Positions 15,908 to 23,547 of a DNA stretch of 64,000 nucleotides are shown here, one piece after another; positions within the stretch are counted from its first letter, which is position 1; each line of letters starts with the position of its first letter. Made by a program: the position numbers and the translations under genes. Below the pieces are notes generated by a model. That model made no database searches and had not been told where the DNA came from. It worked only from the letters and a program-made list of their open reading frames with translations. The stretch comes from an uncultured Eubacteriales bacterium (GTDB lineage: Bacteria > Bacillota > Clostridia > Oscillospirales > Acutalibacteraceae): the NCBI GenBank assembly GCA_910577755.1, contig CAJTNL010000006.1, positions 1 through 64,000 on the forward strand. Reading direction: 5' to 3'.

Positions 15908-17027
15908 GTTTATCCTCCTAATGAAAGGTTGAATGAACGTTTTTACTTACTTTGCACTGACAGATGAAACATGTTTGGTGACTGGAACATAGCGGTTGTC
16001 AAATACTACAGCAAAGTTATTTTTTGAAACGAGTGAATCGCGTCAGAAATATGTGACTTGGCATGTGCATCAAATCAAACTGCACAGCCAATTATCAATG
16101 ACTCTATTTAAACAATAATTTAGAATTTTAATTTATATTTAATATTGAAAAATTCTAAAATGGTATAGTTTTTGTATATATGTCTCATTTAGCAGTGGTA
16201 ATCGTCTTATAAAAAATTTAAGATATTGAATTAGATGAAACAGAAATCAAGCAGAATATATATAACAAAAAAGTTAAACGATATGCTTTTAGTCCATATG
16301 TATCTGCATGATTTATATGAGTATGTATTTGTAAGGAAGAAAGACAGTGTGTTCGATTGTTTTTATGGGCAAATAAATAGATTCCCTTGTGAGTAATGCT
16401 GCAAGCTGTAAATAGGTACAAAGATAAGGAAGAAAAGTCCAAAGAAAAACTCGGAGGATTCTTCCTGTAATATTTTGATGAAAATTGTCCGCAAGTTAAA
16501 AAATTTGATTTAAGCGGCTTAGTATAGTTATTTATAATTAAGCCTACGGCGATGTGCTCATGGCGTTAGCCGTATGGATCACAGCTGTGAAAGATGATTG
16601 TATAAAAGAGATTTTGGTGATTTGGTAATGTGTTTCTTCTAAGGAATATTATGTTATTATTTGTCGATGCTAAAACAGCTGTAACTACTTAAAATGATAA
16701 TATGACTCCGTGTTTTTCACCAGCCGATACATCTTTTTCAAATTTTATTTCCCACCTGTTTATAGGGTGTTTATATCCATTTTAACTGATTGTTCAGAAA
16801 ATAGCAATAATAAATACAAAATAGAAGCGTGTGATTTTGTACAAAAATTAATATAAGATACATAAAATTTTATACATTACATTTAAATTATGGTAATGAT
16901 ATTATAATATACAGGTTGGTATATCTTATTCTATTCTATTGCTTATTATCACAAATAACCAATGCGCATTTGTCAAAATATTGTCATTGAATCATATGTA
17001 TTAAAAAAACTTGAGCCATCCAGGTGA
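15908..17027. other. 1.1-kb gene-free region upstream of rnfC
   Basis: There is no convincing gene. Candidate stem-loops cluster at 16516-16589: GGCTTA/TAAGCC, TACGGC/GCCGTA and the palindrome CACAGCTGTG. The region must hold the rnf promoter on the minus strand, but I could not pick one with good -35 and -10 boxes. The remainder is very AT-rich. Confidence 0.5.
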
Positions 17028-17654
17028 TTATATGCTGTTTTTCATGTTGGCGGCGGTAATAATCAAATCAACTGCTCCGTCAATGCCAAATTTGGAACTG
17101 TCAATAGTTAAATTGTAATTTTCGGCACAGTTCCATTTCTGTTCGGTATAAAAACTATGGTAATGTGCACGGTGCTTATCCTGTTTATGCAAAAAATCTT
17201 CAATTTTCTTTTCGGAAATACCATAAAGTTCAACGGCACGTTTTTTTCTAAATGCAAGACTTGCATGGATAAATACATTTAAAGTATGGTTATATTCTCG
17301 TAATACATAATTAGCGCAGCGTCCTATAATGACACAGGAACCGCTATTAGCTAAATTGCGAATGATTTCAGATTCCATTATAAATAATTTATCGTTAATA
17401 TTTAGTTCACCAGAGTTAAATGCTTGATTTGTAAAAAATGAGGAACTGGTCATAAAATTTCCAAAAATACTTGTTGATGCCACTTCGTCATTTTCACGTA
17501 AAAATTTATCGCTTAACCCACTGTTTTTTGCGGCGATTTGAATAATTTCATGGTCATAATATGAGATGTTTAGTTTTTGAGCAATCTGTTTACCAATGTC
17601 ACGTCCGCCGCTGCCGTACTCTCTTGAAATTGTAATGATTATTTGATTTTTCAT
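17028..17654 (-). CDS. Cytidylate kinase-like family protein
   Basis: The 208-aa protein belongs to the Cytidylate_kin2 family. It starts IIITISREYGSGGRDIGKQIA, whose GSGGRDIG stretch is the P-loop region. It continues with YYDHEIIQIAAKNSGLS and, later, IIGRCANYVLREYN and FIHASLAFRKKRAVELYG, which match the family. True CMP kinase function is not certain. Many clostridial members co-occur with a genuine cmk and have no proven substrate. Its start has GTGAGGA 8 bp upstream. It is transcribed away from the T-box transporter operon and stands alone. Confidence 0.85.
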   Translation of the reverse strand: MKNQIIITISREYGSGGRDIGKQIAQKLNISYYDHEIIQIAAKNSGLSDKFLRENDEVASTSIFGNFMTSSSFFTNQAFNSGELNINDKLFIMESEIIRNLANSGSCVIIGRCANYVLREYNHTLNVFIHASLAFRKKRAVELYGISEKKIEDFLHKQDKHRAHYHSFYTEQKWNCAENYNLTIDSSKFGIDGAVDLIITAANMKNSI

Positions 17655-17772
17655 TCTATGATCCTCACTTTTATATTTATTTCACTCAATTATAGACTTA
17701 TTGGCAGGTTTAAATTTTCTCTAAACGAAATATTTAAAATTTTCTATTGGATGATTGGTAAGTATATATAGT

Positions 17773-17806
17773 TATATAGAAGAAACAAATATATAGAAGA
17801 AACAAA
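17773..17806. repeat. 17-bp perfect tandem duplication upstream of the Trp T-box promoter
   Basis: Two identical 17-bp copies lie head to tail (17773-17789 and 17790-17806). They end 4 bp before the -35 box at 17811. Confidence 0.85.
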
Positions 17807-17810
17807 AAAC

Positions 17811-17839
17811 TTGACAAATATCTCTTTACAACATATAAT
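17811..17839 (+). promoter_or_regulatory. Consensus sigma-A promoter of the trpXYZ operon
   Basis: TTGACA (17811-17816) and TATAAT (17834-17839) are exactly consensus with a 17-bp spacer. Transcription should start near 17846 and enter the T-box leader. Confidence 0.9.
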
Positions 17840-17845
17840 GTAGCA

Positions 17846-18157
17846 AGAATTAAAAATAACTGTAAAACTGATGATTAAGAATAGTAAGCTGATTCTGCTT
17901 TTTCAGAGAGCCGCCGATAGTGTGAATGCGGTAAAGCATGGCAGTGTGAATGGACTTATGAGGGCAGCGTTAAAGGGGATATGCGACGTCATAAACCGAG
18001 TAGCGCTTGACGGGAGTTCCGCCCGTTATCAAGGAAACACGTGTAACGTATAATATGCGTAGTGCGTGAAATAAGTGGGCAAAATGCCAATTTGGGTGGT
18101 ACCGCAGGAGTTTTAGCTCTTGTCCCTGTTTGATTACAGGGACAAGAGCTTTTTTAA
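17846..18157 (+). promoter_or_regulatory. T-box leader, tryptophan-type, with intrinsic terminator
   Basis: The classic T-box sequence GGGTGGTACCGC is at 18094-18105. A 15-bp terminator stem (18115-18129 with 18136-18150) and a T-run follow. In Stem I, AGAGAG near 17905 marks the conserved base, and GTGAA followed by TGG at 17951-17953 gives the specifier codon, so uncharged tRNA-Trp should stabilise the antiterminator. This fits a downstream transporter of the TrpXYZ type. The codon call rests on alignment by eye to known leaders. Confidence 0.9.
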
Positions 18158-18197
18158 TACTCAAATTAGTGTTGAGAACAGTATGGAGGTAAAAGTT

Positions 18198-19226
18198 ATG
18201 AAAAAATTTACAAAATTATTTGCTTGTGCAGCGATTGTAGGTATACTGTTACTTACTTTCACTGCCTGCGGCAGTGGAGTAGCAGAAAATAACATATCAG
18301 ATATAGGTAGTTCAAAAACCGATATAGCAAAGATTGGCGTGATACAGTATGCACCGCATCCATCGTTAGATAATTGCTATAAGGGCTTTGTACAGGGTCT
18401 TGCTGAAGGTGGGTATGTAGAGGGACAAAACTTGCAAATTTTGTTTCAAAATGCAAATGGGGAAACAAGCACCAGTGATTTAATAGCTAAAAATTTTGTA
18501 TCACAAAAAGTGGATTTGATTGGCGCTATTGCTACACCTGCGGCTATGTCTGCATACAGCGCAACACAAACTGGCAATAAAGCGCCGGTTGTGTTTACAG
18601 CGGTTTCTGATCCGGTTGCAGCAGGTATTGTGCAATCGCTGGAGGCTACCGGCGGTAATATTACCGGTTCCTGCGATGTGCTTCCACTGGATGCACAGGT
18701 AAAAATGATTCGTGCGTTTTTACCGGAAGCTACCAAGATTGGTGTGCTGTATACCACCAGCGAACCAAATTCTATTTCGCATCTTTCTCAATTGAAAGAA
18801 ATTGCTGCAAATTATAATTTTGAAGTTGTTGATCAAGGTATTACTTCCGCTTCGGAGGTGAATAGTGGTGTGAACACTCTGATTGCTAAAGGTGTTGATT
18901 GTATTAATAATTTTACAGATAATAATGTTGTAAATAATTTAGCTGTAGTGCTGCAAGCCGCTGAAAAGGCTAATATTCCGGTATTCGGTTCTGAAGAAGA
19001 GCAAGTGAAAAACGGTTGTTTAGCATCTGAAGGGATTGATTATGTAGCTCTTGGCAGGGAAACCGGTCTTATGGCGGCTAAAATTCTAAAAGGTGAAGCA
19101 ATAGCGGTATCTCTGCCAGTTGTAACAGCAGCCTCCAGCAAGACTTACTATAATCAGTCTGTTATGCAAAAATTAGGTGTAACATTGCCAGCAGACTATG
19201 TAAGTGCAACGAATCTATCGGAATAA
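18198..19226 (+). CDS. trpX: TrpX-type ABC transporter substrate-binding lipoprotein
   Basis: The 342-aa protein starts with a lipoprotein signal ending in the lipobox FTAC. The mature part belongs to the ABC substrate-binding family PF04392, with IGVIQYAPHPSLDNCYKGF, APVVFTAVSDPVAAGIV and CINNFTDNNVV blocks. Members under a Trp T-box are assigned to tryptophan (or a precursor) uptake. ATG at 18198 follows GGAGGT at 18185. The longer frame starting at 18120 lies in the T-box terminator and is not real. It is followed by genes for a permease and an ATPase, so it is a complete importer. Confidence 0.88.
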   Translation: MKKFTKLFACAAIVGILLLTFTACGSGVAENNISDIGSSKTDIAKIGVIQYAPHPSLDNCYKGFVQGLAEGGYVEGQNLQILFQNANGETSTSDLIAKNFVSQKVDLIGAIATPAAMSAYSATQTGNKAPVVFTAVSDPVAAGIVQSLEATGGNITGSCDVLPLDAQVKMIRAFLPEATKIGVLYTTSEPNSISHLSQLKEIAANYNFEVVDQGITSASEVNSGVNTLIAKGVDCINNFTDNNVVNNLAVVLQAAEKANIPVFGSEEEQVKNGCLASEGIDYVALGRETGLMAAKILKGEAIAVSLPVVTAASSKTYYNQSVMQKLGVTLPADYVSATNLSE

Positions 19227-19242
19227 CTTTATCCCATACAAT

Positions 19243-19300
19243 AAGCGGGTAACAGGGAGGGGGCGTCTGATTATAAAGACGTTTCCCTTTCCGCTTTTCA
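19243..19300 (+). other. Intercistronic hairpin between trpX and trpY
   Basis: AAGCGG (19243-19248) can pair with CCGCTT (19291-19296), and CGTCT (19264-19268) with AGACG (19277-19281), with partial G-rich/pyrimidine pairing between. An 11-bp direct repeat (AAGCGGGTAAC) occurs at 19243 and again at 19330. It may reduce read-through or stabilise the trpX message. Confidence 0.45.
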
Positions 19301-19343
19301 TCACCTGTTTGTTTTGATTTTACCATAGAAAGCGGGTAACTGC

Positions 19344-20255
19344 ATGGATGTTTTTATTAGTTTGTTAATTAATATTTTTGAAGAAGGTTTTATATATGGT
19401 ATTATGGCAATAGGTGTTTATATTACCTACAAAGTGCTTGATTTTCCGGATTTAACTGTTGACGGTTCATTTCCTTTAGGAATGTGTTTGACCGGCTTGT
19501 TGGTTTCACTAGGAGTAGATCCTTGGGTTTCTTGTATTCTTTCTCTGTTGTCAGGCGCATTGGCCGGCAGTATCACTGGAATTTTACATGTAAAATTCCA
19601 TATTACTAATTTATTGTCTGGTATTTTAGTAATGACCGCCTTATGGAGTATGAATCTGGTCATAACTAATGACAGCGCAGTACTATCCTTTTTCAATAAG
19701 CCTACAATATTTAATTCTGGTATCGGCTCTTCATTTACCGGTGTTATGGAAGACTATAAAGTTTTGATTATGACTGGTGTACTGGTTATTATTGTAAAAA
19801 TAATAATTGACATCTATTTAAAAACAAAATCAGGTTTATTGCTTCGTGCTGCCGGTAGTAATCCCCAGTTTGTTACGTCTCTAGGCAGAGATTCAGGTAA
19901 AATGAAAATATTGGGATTGGCAATTGGTAATGGTTTAACAGCAATGGCTGGTGGCGTTTTAGGTCAACAAGCAAATTCTGCTAATATAAATAGCGGTACT
20001 GGTATGGTTGTTATGGCATTGGCATCTGTTATCATTGGCACTACCTTATTTAGAAAGATTAAAATTATGAAAGCTACAACTGCTGTTGTATTAGGTAGTG
20101 TTTTATACAAAACCTGTTTAAGTTTGGCAATGTTGATTGGTCTTCCAAACAAATTTTTAAAAATGCTTATGGCGGGAATTTTTGCTGTAGTGTTAATTTC
20201 TAATAATATTTTGGGCGGAAGGAGGAAGCGTATCTATGATAAAACAAAAAAATAA
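19344..20255 (+). CDS. trpY: TrpY-type ABC transporter permease
   Basis: This 303-aa hydrophobic protein of the branched-chain-type ABC permease family has about eight to nine membrane segments. Recognisable blocks are DFPDLTVDGSFPLGM near the N-terminus, LLRAAGSNPQFVTSLGRDSG and GNGLTAMAGGVLGQQANSAN. These are typical of permeases paired with PF04392 binding proteins. It forms the membrane channel of the importer. The ribosome binding site before ATG 19344 is weak (GCGGG), so expression may depend on coupling or on the hairpin upstream. It overlaps the ATPase gene by 20 bp. Confidence 0.88.
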   Translation: MDVFISLLINIFEEGFIYGIMAIGVYITYKVLDFPDLTVDGSFPLGMCLTGLLVSLGVDPWVSCILSLLSGALAGSITGILHVKFHITNLLSGILVMTALWSMNLVITNDSAVLSFFNKPTIFNSGIGSSFTGVMEDYKVLIMTGVLVIIVKIIIDIYLKTKSGLLLRAAGSNPQFVTSLGRDSGKMKILGLAIGNGLTAMAGGVLGQQANSANINSGTGMVVMALASVIIGTTLFRKIKIMKATTAVVLGSVLYKTCLSLAMLIGLPNKFLKMLMAGIFAVVLISNNILGGRRKRIYDKTKK

Positions 20256-21054
20256 TATGCTTGCAGAATTTAATGGTCCAATAGTCAGTTTGCAGCATAT
20301 TCAAAAGACTTTCAATCCTCATTCTGTCAATGAAATAACAATTTTTCAAGATTTTAATTTAGATATTAAAAAACATCAGTTCATCTCTGTAATTGGTAGT
20401 AATGGCTCTGGTAAGACAACAATTTTAAATTTGTTGTGTGGCAGTCTGGCTGTTGATAACGGTAAAATTTTGGTAAAAGGTAAGAGCGTTAATAAAAAGA
20501 AAGAATTTCAGCGTGCTAAATTTATTGGACGTGTGTTTCAAGATCCTGCTAAAGGTACATGTCCTGAATTGACAATTTTAGAAAATATGGCAATGGCCGA
20601 AGCAAAGGATAAGCATTTTGGACTTGCTTTTGGCGTTAATAGAAAGCGTATGGATTACTATAAGTCTCAGCTTTCATTATTAAAGCTGGGGCTGGAAGAT
20701 AAGTTGCATGTACAAGTAGGTAGTCTATCTGGTGGCCAAAGACAAGCGTTAGCTTTGTTAATTGCCACAATGACGCACATTGATTTGTTGGTGCTGGATG
20801 AGCATACAGCGGCTCTTGACCCAAAATCAGCTGATAATGTGATGCGCTTGACCGATCAGTTTGTGAAAGAAAAACAATTAACAGCTTTAATGGTAACACA
20901 TAATTTGAAATTTGCCATTGATTACGGAAATAGATTGATTATGATGCATAAAGGCGGCATAGTACTTGATGCAGCTTACGAAAAGAAAGACGCTTTACAA
21001 GTAGACGATTTGTTGAACCAATTTAATCAAATTAGTATTGAAACAGGTAATTAA
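20236..21054 (+). CDS. trpZ: TrpZ-type ABC transporter ATP-binding protein
   Basis: The 272-aa ATPase has Walker A GSNGSGKTT (residues 54-62), the signature LSGGQRQ, Walker B LLVLDE followed by HTAALDP, and the switch histidine in MVTHNLK. It energises uptake by the TrpX/TrpY pair. ATG at 20236 lies 9 bp after GGAGGA, inside the end of the permease gene, so the two are translationally linked. In place of the usual Walker B Glu-Pro-Thr, the sequence reads DEHTAALDP, which is common in this subfamily. A terminator follows. Confidence 0.9.
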   Translation: MIKQKNNMLAEFNGPIVSLQHIQKTFNPHSVNEITIFQDFNLDIKKHQFISVIGSNGSGKTTILNLLCGSLAVDNGKILVKGKSVNKKKEFQRAKFIGRVFQDPAKGTCPELTILENMAMAEAKDKHFGLAFGVNRKRMDYYKSQLSLLKLGLEDKLHVQVGSLSGGQRQALALLIATMTHIDLLVLDEHTAALDPKSADNVMRLTDQFVKEKQLTALMVTHNLKFAIDYGNRLIMMHKGGIVLDAAYEKKDALQVDDLLNQFNQISIETGN

Positions 21055-21064
21055 ATAGTCAATG

Positions 21065-21096
21065 AAAAAAGACTTTCTTATGAAAGTCTTTTTTCT
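21065..21096 (+). terminator. Terminator between trpZ and the convergent 87-aa gene
   Basis: A 13-bp stem (21065-21077 with 21082-21094) with a 4-nt loop is flanked by A and T runs on both sides, so it can serve both converging genes. Confidence 0.85.
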
Positions 21097-21112
21097 AGTG
21101 GGGTATCTAATT

Positions 21113-21376
21113 TTAGTAAGAATAGGGATGTCCTTGGTAATCAAAGTTTGGATTAAAGTTTTTGTTAACAGCTCTGCTTTTTTGTAATTTCTTTTCTGTT
21201 ACATGAGAATTTACTAAATCACACATTTCGTTGAAGGAGCTACATTTTGTACAACTGTCAATTAAAGCCATTTGTTCTTCTTGGGAAGCAAGGGCAAAAT
21301 TCATCCTTGCTTCAGGATTTCGGGCTAAAACAGAGCCTATTCCCATAGGAATACTATTGTATTTTTTATAGTTCAT
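21113..21376 (-). CDS. Small conserved clostridial protein (87 aa), unknown function
   Basis: ATG at 21376 follows GAGGTGAT with good spacing. The N-terminus IPMGIGSVLARNPEARMNFALASQEEQ and the mixed polar helices that follow resemble a widespread family of small clostridial proteins. These have the pattern (I/M)PMGxGxxLAxNxxAxxxFxxLxExE and no known role. There is no signal peptide or membrane segment. Two cysteines in DSCTKCSS form a C-x2-C. The gene is monocistronic, converging on trpZ and divergent from the SAM riboswitch. Confidence 0.7.
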   Translation of the reverse strand: MNYKKYNSIPMGIGSVLARNPEARMNFALASQEEQMALIDSCTKCSSFNEMCDLVNSHVTEKKLQKSRAVNKNFNPNFDYQGHPYSY

Positions 21377-21569
21377 TTTTTAATCACCTCACAATACTTA
21401 TTGTGTCCATTGACAGCATAATATGATTTCCAATTGTATACGGCAAATTTTATATACAAACAGTGGTATAAAATATACTGCTTTGGGTATAAAAGTTATT
21501 TTAATTAGAAAAATATACTTATTTTTCATTTGAATAAAACCAATTATCCATTGAAATTCAAAAAAATTA

Positions 21570-21598
21570 TTTACAATATAGTGAATATATGATATACT
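21570..21598 (+). promoter_or_regulatory. Sigma-A promoter of metK
   Basis: TTTACA (21570-21575) and TATACT (21593-21598) with a 17-bp spacer lie about 20 bp before the SAM-I aptamer. Confidence 0.75.
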
Positions 21599-21621
21599 GG
21601 AAACATTCAAATTGAATATTT

Positions 21622-21760
21622 CCTTATCAAGAGTGACGGAGGGAACAGGCCCGATGATGTCCGGCAACCTACTTTATGTAAAGGTGCTAAATCCTGCGGT
21701 TAAGCCGACAGATGAGGTTTTAAATTACCGAACGGCTTTTGAGGCTTGTTCGTTTTTTTT
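21622..21760 (+). promoter_or_regulatory. SAM-I (S-box) riboswitch with terminator
   Basis: The aptamer runs 21622-21717. P1 is CCTTATC pairing with GATGAGG. The core holds AAGAG...GGAGGGA, then GGCCCGATGA and CGGCAACC, followed by AAGGTGCTAAATCCTGC, all diagnostic of the S-box. The expression platform is a terminator with CGAAC...GTTCG (21729-21752) and eight T. High SAM should end transcription before metK, which is the usual gene target. Confidence 0.95.
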
Positions 21761-21785
21761 ATATTTTTTGTTTTAGGAGGATATT

Positions 21786-22967
21786 ATGTCAAAATATTAT
21801 TTTACATCCGAGTCGGTTACAGAAGGACATCCGGACAAAGTGTGCGATAAAATTTCCGACGCTATTTTAGATGCGATTTTGATACAGGATGCCAAGGCGC
21901 ATGTTGCCTGCGAAGTAACTGCTACTACTGGTATTATTAATGTTATGGGTGAAATTTCTACCGAGTGCTACGTGGATATTCCCCATGTTGTGCGAGAGGT
22001 CATTAAGGAAATTGGCTATGACGACCCAGCTTGCGGCTTTGACGGTAATACCTGTGCAGTAACTACTTCTATTGATGTGCAATCTCCTGATATTGCTATG
22101 GGTGTTAATGAGTCTTACGAAGCACGTCATGGTGCAACAGACTGTAACGATAAAATTGGTGCCGGAGATCAAGGTATGATGTTCGGTTTTGCCTGTGACG
22201 AAACACCCGAAAAAATGCCCTTGGCAATTTCTTTGGCTCATAAGCTGGCAAAGCAATTAACAAAGGTACGTAAAGACGGTGTGTTGTCCTATTTAAGACC
22301 AGATGGAAAAACGCAGGTTACGATTGAGTATGATGGTGACAAAGCTATTCGGGTAGATACGATTGTGATTTCTACACAACATGATCCTAATATTGCTCAT
22401 ATACAGATTTGTGACGATATTTTAAATTGCGTCATTAAACCTATTATTCCTGCAAATTTGTTAGATGATCAAACCAAATATTTTATCAATCCCACCGGCA
22501 ATTTTGTTATAGGGGGGCCTGTAGGTGATACCGGTTTAACCGGACGCAAAATTATTATTGATACATATGGCGGTTATGGCAGACACGGTGGCGGCGCTTT
22601 TTCTGGTAAAGATCCGACGAAAGTGGATCGATCCGGTGCATATGCTGCTCGATATGTTGCCAAAAATATTGTTGCAGCTGGTCTTGCAAAAAAATGTGAA
22701 GTACAGATTGCATATGCAATTGGTGTCGCCCGTCCAGTTTCTATTATGGTGGAGACTTTTGGAACATCTTCCTATTCTAATGATCAATTATCTGAAGCCG
22801 TTCAAAAGGTGTTTGATTTGCGCCCTACATCTATCATTGATACGCTTGATTTATGCAAACCGATTTACCGTAATCTAGCGGCATATGGACACATGGGTCG
22901 TGAGGATCTAAATGTTAGTTGGGAAAAAACAGATCGTACTGAAGCGTTAAAGCAAGCCTTGGCATAG
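21786..22967 (+). CDS. metK: S-adenosylmethionine synthetase
   Basis: The 393-aa enzyme makes SAM from methionine and ATP. It begins YYFTSESVTEGHPDKVCDKISDAILD and contains the ATP-binding GAGDQGMMFG and the phosphate-binding GGGAFSGKDPTKVDRS region, both signatures of MetK. Length is normal. AGGAGG precedes the ATG. The SAM-I riboswitch gives product feedback. The radical SAM protein at 3750 is one consumer in this window. A terminator follows, so the gene is monocistronic. Confidence 0.97.
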   Translation: MSKYYFTSESVTEGHPDKVCDKISDAILDAILIQDAKAHVACEVTATTGIINVMGEISTECYVDIPHVVREVIKEIGYDDPACGFDGNTCAVTTSIDVQSPDIAMGVNESYEARHGATDCNDKIGAGDQGMMFGFACDETPEKMPLAISLAHKLAKQLTKVRKDGVLSYLRPDGKTQVTIEYDGDKAIRVDTIVISTQHDPNIAHIQICDDILNCVIKPIIPANLLDDQTKYFINPTGNFVIGGPVGDTGLTGRKIIIDTYGGYGRHGGGAFSGKDPTKVDRSGAYAARYVAKNIVAAGLAKKCEVQIAYAIGVARPVSIMVETFGTSSYSNDQLSEAVQKVFDLRPTSIIDTLDLCKPIYRNLAAYGHMGREDLNVSWEKTDRTEALKQALA

Positions 22968-23066
22968 GTATGTTTTAAATAAAGCATTATTAATACACAA
23001 TAGTGTAAAAATTGATATTTTTAAATACAAGAATATAGAATTGGCTTGATATTGAAATCATTGTAA

Positions 23067-23109
23067 TGTTTGTTTTGTAAAAACTACTTTTATAAAACAA
23101 ACATTTTTT
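23067..23109 (+). terminator. Terminator of metK
   Basis: A 16-bp stem with one G-T pair (23067-23082 with 23088-23103) is followed by six T. Confidence 0.85.
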
Positions 23110-23143
23110 ATTTCGTCACATACAATATATTGAGGTGATGAAT

Positions 23144-23479
23144 ATGCCCAGCTTAGTAATAAATATTTTGCTTGCGGTATTATCTGTAGTGGGTTTATTA
23201 TATTTATATCAATTAATATCAGGATGGCTGCTGCGCTCCAAAAATACTTGTAAACAATATACTATTTTACAATTTGATGAAAGAGAGGAAGATGCCGAAT
23301 ATGTGCTTCGCGGACATATTGCAAAGATAAAATCTGAGCATAGTGAGCAGTATAGTTGTATTTTGTGTATTGAGGATACTCTGAATACTTCTATGAGACA
23401 GGTGTGCAAAAAATTAGAGGCAGAGTATCCTTTTGTTATTATTTGCAAAATGGATCAGATTCATGAATATATTACATAA
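23144..23479 (+). CDS. Small single-pass membrane protein, unknown function
   Basis: The product has about 111 residues. The first 25 form one hydrophobic helix (VINILLAVLSVVGLLYLYQL), then comes a cytosolic-looking charged domain with several cysteines (ILCIED, VCKKLE, IICKMD). ATG at 23144 is preferred over ATG 23138 or GTG 23135 because GAGGTGA is spaced properly before it. I do not recognise the family. It precedes recD2 by 68 bp without a terminator, so the two may be cotranscribed. Confidence 0.65.
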   Translation: MPSLVINILLAVLSVVGLLYLYQLISGWLLRSKNTCKQYTILQFDEREEDAEYVLRGHIAKIKSEHSEQYSCILCIEDTLNTSMRQVCKKLEAEYPFVIICKMDQIHEYIT

Positions 23480-23547
23480 TGAGATTGCAAATATCAGCAG
23501 AAAGTATTATACTAAAACAAATATAGGAAACAGATTTCGGTGAGTCT

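Noticed and set aside
15990..16010. TTGACA on the minus strand considered as the rnf promoter -35
   Set aside because: No acceptable -10 lies 16-19 bp downstream.
16218..16442. 74-aa frame on the minus strand in the gene-free region
   Set aside because: No ribosome binding site, odd composition rich in Ser, His and Leu, and no recognisable domain. Probably chance in AT-rich DNA.
16545..16574. GGCGATG-containing hairpin considered as a fluoride riboswitch
   Set aside because: The remaining conserved positions of that riboswitch are missing and no fluoride-related gene follows.
17871..18164. Open frames on both strands inside the Trp T-box leader
   Set aside because: They overlap a well-defined structured RNA and have no ribosome binding site.
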